A DNA stretch of 10,344 nt, taken from positions 1 to 10,344 of the forward strand of contig JAESSV010000146.1 of NCBI GenBank assembly GCA_016763895.1, given 5' to 3'. The translations under genes were made by a program, and so were the position numbers. The notes beneath the pieces are model-generated. The model searched no databases and was not told the origin of the DNA. It saw only the letters and a program-made list of their open reading frames with translations. Below, piece after piece: positions 7,179 to 10,344 of this stretch (its first letter is position 1; the number at the start of each line of letters is the position of its first letter). The DNA comes from Magnetovibrio sp. Its GTDB lineage: Bacteria; Pseudomonadota; Alphaproteobacteria; Rhodospirillales; Magnetovibrionaceae.

Positions 7179-8854
7179 TTCATAGCCCCTTTCAAGCGTT
7201 GTCCCAAAGCCAACAAGCCACCCGATATGATGATTGTGACCAAGCTCATGGCCATGCCGGAATTGACGGACCCTTGATCGAATTGATGGAATACATAAAC
7301 GGCAACCGTTTCCACACCGGGCGGCGCCAACATGATTGAACTCACCAATTCCCGCGTGCTGATGGCAAATACGATGAAACCAGAGGCAAGTGAAATCGGC
7401 CATAATAACGGAACGAGAATTTTTAAAATCACGGTCAAATCATTGGCCCCGGAAATGTAAGCGGCATCATCCAAAGATTGAGGCAATTGTTTTAAAGCCG
7501 TGCTGATCATGCGAATGGGATAAGGCAACATCAAACACAAATACGCCAGCAACAAAATAAACGGCGTGTTGTAAGGGGTAACGACCCAAAAGCTTTGATT
7601 CCACGTTAAGATCAATCCCACCGCCACGGCCATGCCGGGGATGGAATTGGGCAATATCGATAAAAAATCTAAAAACCCGGTGCCTTTGATGCGCAACCGG
7701 ACAACGGTAAAGACCACGACCGTCGCAATCATCACGGTGAAGATCGCGGCAAAAGCCGCTAATGTTAAACTGGTCATAATGGCGGCCCAGCCATCTCCAT
7801 CCAAAATGAACAATTCCCTTAGGGTTCTCAGACTCAAGTTATCCCAAGCCAATCCCCCGGACAAAGTGTCCATAAAAGAACTGATGGCGATGGTCAGCAA
7901 CGGCAATCCAACGGCAATCCCGAAAAGACCGCCAAACACCACCACGACGCCGACCATAGCCCATGGCGACAAGGGCGGATGTTTGGCCTCCACAGATTGA
8001 TTGTCGATGGTGGTTTGAAAGCGTTTGGAAAGCCGTTGATGGCCTTGATAAGCCACAAAGGCAATGATGATCAGAATTAACGACAACACTGATGCGCCGG
8101 GCAAATCGATGGGCCAATCGGAAAATTTTTCATGAATAGATGTCACAATCACCGGAAAGCCAAACCGGGCGCCCAATATTTCCGGAGTCCCAAATTCTTC
8201 GATGGTGAGAATAAAAACGATCAAGCCGCTGGATAATAAGGCCGGCAAAGCCATGGGGAAATTGATCTGCCAAAACACCGTGATCGTATGCCCGCCAAAG
8301 ACCTTGGCCACATCCCCGTACTTGCGACCAATCACCGAAAAAACGGACGCCGTGGTAAAATAAATGAGCGGAAATAAATGCAACGCCATAACCGTGACCA
8401 TGCCGGAAAAAGAATATAAAAAAGTGTTGAGATTAAACCCCAAAATCTGTTCTACAAAGCCATTGCGTTGCAACAATTGCATCCACGCCAAAGACCCAAT
8501 GTAGGGGGGGATTAAAAAAGGGATCAAAAACATCGCGTCGCAAATTTTCCCCAACCGATCTGGGAATCTGGCGCGCATGTACGCCAATGGCACTGCTATG
8601 ATCGCCGCGACAAGGGTGACAGACAGGGCAAGCCTGAGCGAATTAAACGTCGCCTCGATCAATTTTTCATTGGCTAAATTTGGCAACAAAGCGCTGAGCG
8701 GCGCCGCCAAAGAAAGCTCATTGATATGGGGGAAAATCGCAAACAAGAGGATCGCCAAAACCGGAAATCCGACGATGACGATCAATGTAGAACTGGATAA
8801 TAAGAAAAGGGCTGGACGCAACATCCAGCCCTTTCCTGTGTTAGATGAGTTCAT
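7175..8854 (-). CDS. Fused two-domain permease of a putative 2-aminoethylphosphonate ABC importer
   Basis: This is an inner-membrane permease made of two BPD-type domains in one chain (559 aa from this start), the layout of the PhnU2-like and Fbp/AfuB-like families. The first half has helices from about 14 to 265 with a degenerate coupling loop DVAKVFGGHT (181-190). The second half spans about 300 to 555 with the clearer loop DDAAYISGANDLTVILKILVP (462-482). A hydrophilic linker lies at about 271-298. I chose ATG 8854 because it falls 22 bases after the binding-protein stop with GGAAAAG upstream. An upstream ATG at 8899 would overlap that gene. ATG 8824 (residue 11) is also possible, with AGGAAAGGG before it, and lies inside a hairpin. 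The stop overlaps the ATPase start (ATGA). Substrate assignment is by family resemblance and by the neighbouring phn genes. Confidence 0.88.
   Translation of the reverse strand: MNSSNTGKGWMLRPALFLLSSSTLIVIVGFPVLAILLFAIFPHINELSLAAPLSALLPNLANEKLIEATFNSLRLALSVTLVAAIIAVPLAYMRARFPDRLGKICDAMFLIPFLIPPYIGSLAWMQLLQRNGFVEQILGFNLNTFLYSFSGMVTVMALHLFPLIYFTTASVFSVIGRKYGDVAKVFGGHTITVFWQINFPMALPALLSSGLIVFILTIEEFGTPEILGARFGFPVIVTSIHEKFSDWPIDLPGASVLSLILIIIAFVAYQGHQRLSKRFQTTIDNQSVEAKHPPLSPWAMVGVVVVFGGLFGIAVGLPLLTIAISSFMDTLSGGLAWDNLSLRTLRELFILDGDGWAAIMTSLTLAAFAAIFTVMIATVVVFTVVRLRIKGTGFLDFLSILPNSIPGMAVAVGLILTWNQSFWVVTPYNTPFILLLAYLCLMLPYPIRMISTALKQLPQSLDDAAYISGANDLTVILKILVPLLWPISLASGFIVFAISTRELVSSIMLAPPGVETVAVYVFHQFDQGSVNSGMAMSLVTIIISGGLLALGQRLKGAMK
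8806..8834 (-). terminator. Strong hairpin with T-rich tail at the start of the permease gene
   Basis: AAAGGGCTGGA (8806-8816) is perfectly inverted as TCCAGCCCTTT (8824-8834) with a 7-base loop. Read on the - strand, the 11-bp stem is followed by TTTTCTTATTAT, the form of an intrinsic terminator, about 40 bases after the binding-protein stop. It lies within codons 7-17 of the permease as annotated here. It also contains the candidate ATG 8824 at the loop edge and its AAAGGG ribosome-site-like bases in the stem. Partial termination or masked initiation here would lower permease and ATPase relative to binding protein. The function is inferred from form and position. Confidence 0.6.
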
Positions 8855-8876
8855 CGGAGAAGATCTTTTCCAAAAG

Positions 8877-9836
8877 TTATTTACCCATAATGTGAGCAAA
8901 TTTTGCTTTGGTCTTTACCGCTTGGTTGGCTGCTGCAATGTAATCAAAGTCGATCAAAGTCAAATCGTTATAACCGGGGCGTTTTGCTTGGATGTCGCTG
9001 CGCGCGGGCAAGATATAACGGTTGGCAACCAAAGTTTGTCCGGCATCGGACAACACAAAATCAACGAACTTTTTAGCCGCATCTTGATGCTTCGTAGATT
9101 TGATAATCATGATGGGACGTGGCGCCAGAACGGTTCCTTCGGATGGGTGAACAATTTCCAAAGTTTCTCCTTTGGCTTTTAACCCGATGGCGATGTAATC
9201 AACCGCACCGAACACAACGCCTTTGGCGCCTTGCAAAACAGGGTTAAGAGCCGCTTTGTTGGCCCCGGGGATGACCATATCATTCGCAGCCAAGCCGGAA
9301 AATAATGTCCAAGCCTGAGTTTCATTTTGGGCAACCAAACCTTCAAGCAACGTCAACGCAGAACCAGATTTCGCCGGGTCAGGCATGGTGACTTGGTCCT
9401 TGTAGACGGGTTTCGTAAGATCAGCCCAGTGATGTGGAGCCGGCAAACCCGATTTTGTGTTGTACGCGATGGCCAATGCGGAGGCGCCTTGTGCAACATA
9501 AGTCCCCGTTTTCAAAGACGCGGGAACATTTTTGGCATTTTTAGACGTATAGGCCAACAATTCGCCCGCTTTGTCCAAGGTGATGGCATGCCCCCAAGAC
9601 GCAGAAATCATCACATCCGCTTGAGGATTCGCTTTTTCGGCTTGATAGCGAGCCATAATTTTTCCAGCCGAAGACTGAAACAATTTAACCTGAATACCGG
9701 TTTTTGCTTCAAAGGCTTTCGCCAAGGCTCCCGACAAAGGTTTAGGCCCAGCGCTATAAACAACAATGGTTTCAGCCGCATTGGCAGCTGAAGATAGTGC
9801 GAGGCTTACAGCCAACGCAGCAACAAATTTTTTCAT
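8877..9836 (-). CDS. Periplasmic substrate-binding protein of a putative 2-aminoethylphosphonate ABC importer
   Basis: This is a secreted solute-binding protein of 319 residues that delivers ligand to the permease. A Sec signal peptide is evident: MKKF, a hydrophobic stretch (5-17) and an A-N-A cleavage site after residue 20. The mature part begins ETIVVYSAG and contains GALAKAFEAKTGIQV (36-50), the FQSSAGKIMARYQAE segment (53-67), ADVMISAS (73-80), YNTKSGLPAPHHWADL (125-140) and PDPAKSGSAL (152-161), the pattern of bacterial extracellular solute-binding proteins of the Fbp/PhnS2 type. No adjacent tyrosine pair typical of FbpA-type ferric binders is seen near residue 200; this region reads GAVDYIAIG, which argues against an iron role. 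The start at 9836 has GGGAG five bases upstream. The frame is open to 9902, but that adds residues ahead of a perfect signal peptide. It is the first gene of the importer operon. Confidence 0.9.
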   Translation of the reverse strand: MKKFVAALAVSLALSSAANAAETIVVYSAGPKPLSGALAKAFEAKTGIQVKLFQSSAGKIMARYQAEKANPQADVMISASWGHAITLDKAGELLAYTSKNAKNVPASLKTGTYVAQGASALAIAYNTKSGLPAPHHWADLTKPVYKDQVTMPDPAKSGSALTLLEGLVAQNETQAWTLFSGLAANDMVIPGANKAALNPVLQGAKGVVFGAVDYIAIGLKAKGETLEIVHPSEGTVLAPRPIMIIKSTKHQDAAKKFVDFVLSDAGQTLVANRYILPARSDIQAKRPGYNDLTLIDFDYIAAANQAVKTKAKFAHIMGK

Positions 9837-9875
9837 GTGAACTCCCAGGGAAGGATAGGTATGGCAATAAAGCCC

Positions 9876-9902
9876 ATTAAATAAGAATGGTAACATTACC
9901 AA
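9876..9902 (-). promoter_or_regulatory. Candidate promoter of the ABC importer operon
   Basis: On the - strand, TTGGTA (9902-9897) and TTTAAT (9881-9876) resemble sigma-70 -35 and -10 boxes (four and five of six bases), 15 bases apart and about 40 bases before the binding-protein ATG. The short spacer makes it weak, as expected if an activator helps or if the match is by chance. Confidence 0.3.
9888..9901. promoter_or_regulatory. TGGTAA-CA-TTACCA palindrome, candidate operator
   Basis: A 14-base palindrome with perfect 6-base arms and a 2-base centre lies upstream of the binding-protein gene and overlaps the candidate -35 box. TGGT...ACCA outer arms recall operators of the GntR/HutC family, which includes the phosphonate repressor PhnF, although the spacing differs from the mycobacterial PhnF site as I recall it. 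A second pairing, GTAACA (9890-9896 region) with TGTTAC (9907-9912), overlaps it. Which regulator binds is not shown by the window. Confidence 0.4.
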
Positions 9903-9917
9903 CGTGTTGTTACGGTT

Positions 9918-10344
9918 TTATGACAGAGCAAAGGGAATATGAATTCCAAGCCCCTGCGCGGTCTTCACGCCAGCCCCCGACATGGAAGACGTTAGGCTCA
10001 CAATTTCACCATGTGCCTTACAGAGGGTTGCAATCGCCAAGGCTGTCAGAGGTATGGCAGATATCGTCTTGCAGACAGCGAGGGCAAACATACTGATTGA
10101 AAAATTCCTGGTCCGCTGAGCCCCCGCAGGAGGCAACCAGATCAGCTTGTTGTGACCAGCATCATGATCAAACAAACGCCCAGCCCAAGCTTGCAGAGTA
10201 CGCGCCCACAAATCATCGTATGGGATGCTTGTGTGTGAAGAAAGATTCTCGATCAGTTCACGACAAGCAAACCGATCCAAATCAATCCGAAACATGCGAG
10301 CGCCTGGTAAAGCGACAGCATACAGCTCAGAGGGATCAAGCCCA
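9918..10344 (-). pseudogene. Decayed TniQ-like (Tn7-type transposition) gene fragment, runs off window
   Basis: The - strand frame open from the window edge gives LDPSELYAVALPGARMF, LIENLSSHTSIPYDDL, ARTLQAWAGRLFDH and LIWLPPAG, resembling the mid part of TniQ-family proteins (target-site factors of Tn7/Tn5053-type transposons). After about 10110 the family motifs continue but in other frames: QYVCPRCLQDD (zinc-finger C-P-x-C-L) in a second, PYL-stop-QPWRL in a third (with a TGA where R is expected), then LAIATLCKAHGEI back in the first. At least three frameshifts and one nonsense change are therefore needed, and the final C-P-x-C-G pair is lost. The frame ends at a TAA near 9918, close to the importer promoter region. 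The real 5' end is outside the window. The TniQ assignment rests on motif memory, not a search. Confidence 0.6.

Noticed and set aside
7179..7403. Upstream extension of the ATPase frame
   Set aside because: It overlaps the permease 3' end; ATG 7178 has a ribosome site, an ATGA overlap and starts the normal ABC N terminus.
8577..9182. 201-aa open frame on the + strand
   Set aside because: Antisense to the permease and binding-protein genes, both of which have clear motifs; no ribosome site or recognisable domain.
6180..9836. Ferric iron importer (Fbp/Afu type)
   Set aside because: Architecture is similar, but the binding protein lacks the typical tyrosine pair and the neighbours are phosphonate genes. 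Not fully excluded.
1..10344. tRNA, rRNA or CRISPR array
   Set aside because: No cloverleaf-like arms, rRNA blocks or regularly spaced direct repeats were seen on either strand.

Overview
The window looks like a chromosomal phosphonate-use region from an alphaproteobacterium of moderate GC content (roughly half by eye, not counted). The basis is the gene content: C-P lyase genes phnK-phnL-phnM followed by a DUF1045 gene, phnN nearby, and a 2-aminoethylphosphonate-type ABC importer. The genus cannot be named from sequence alone.

Left part, + strand (1-3136): the end of a C-P lyase operon. It holds the C-terminal two thirds of phnK (cut by the window edge), then phnL, phnM and a DUF1045/2H-phosphoesterase-like gene, packed with gaps or overlaps of a few bases. 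phnG-phnJ are expected just upstream, outside the window. The DUF1045 frame carries an in-frame TAG at codon 25, exactly where homology continues on both sides.

Middle part, - strand (3111-5990): phnN converges on DUF1045 with overlapping ends. Upstream of phnN on the same strand lie a divergent metallophosphoesterase and a sodium:solute symporter whose ends overlap by 26 bases. The metallophosphoesterase frame is interrupted by an in-frame TGA at codon 59, at the glycine of its T-G-D metal-binding motif. Its commonly predicted start (GTG at 4450) would simply be the first start after that stop.

Right part, - strand (6180-9836): a three-gene ABC importer (binding protein, fused double permease, ATPase) of the family annotated as putative 2-aminoethylphosphonate transporters. 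Its presumed promoter region contains a TGGTAA-CA-TTACCA palindrome. An 11-bp perfect hairpin followed by a T-rich tract lies at the very start of the permease gene, a good place to make binding protein in excess of permease and ATPase. A further inverted repeat lies after the ATPase gene.

Right edge (9918-10344): a decayed TniQ-like (Tn7-type transposition) gene fragment whose motifs are scattered over three frames.

Together the genes describe uptake of a phosphonate (ABC importer), C-P bond breakage (PhnK/L/M plus genes outside the window) and recovery of the ribose phosphate product as PRPP (PhnN, with DUF1045 possibly in a preceding step). Two single-codon nonsense lesions within about 2 kb, plus a wrecked transposition gene, suggest either early gene decay or an imperfect consensus sequence. 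I see no clearly new system. The most checkable signals are the two nonsense codons, the hairpin inside the permease start, and the odd metallophosphoesterase paired with the symporter.
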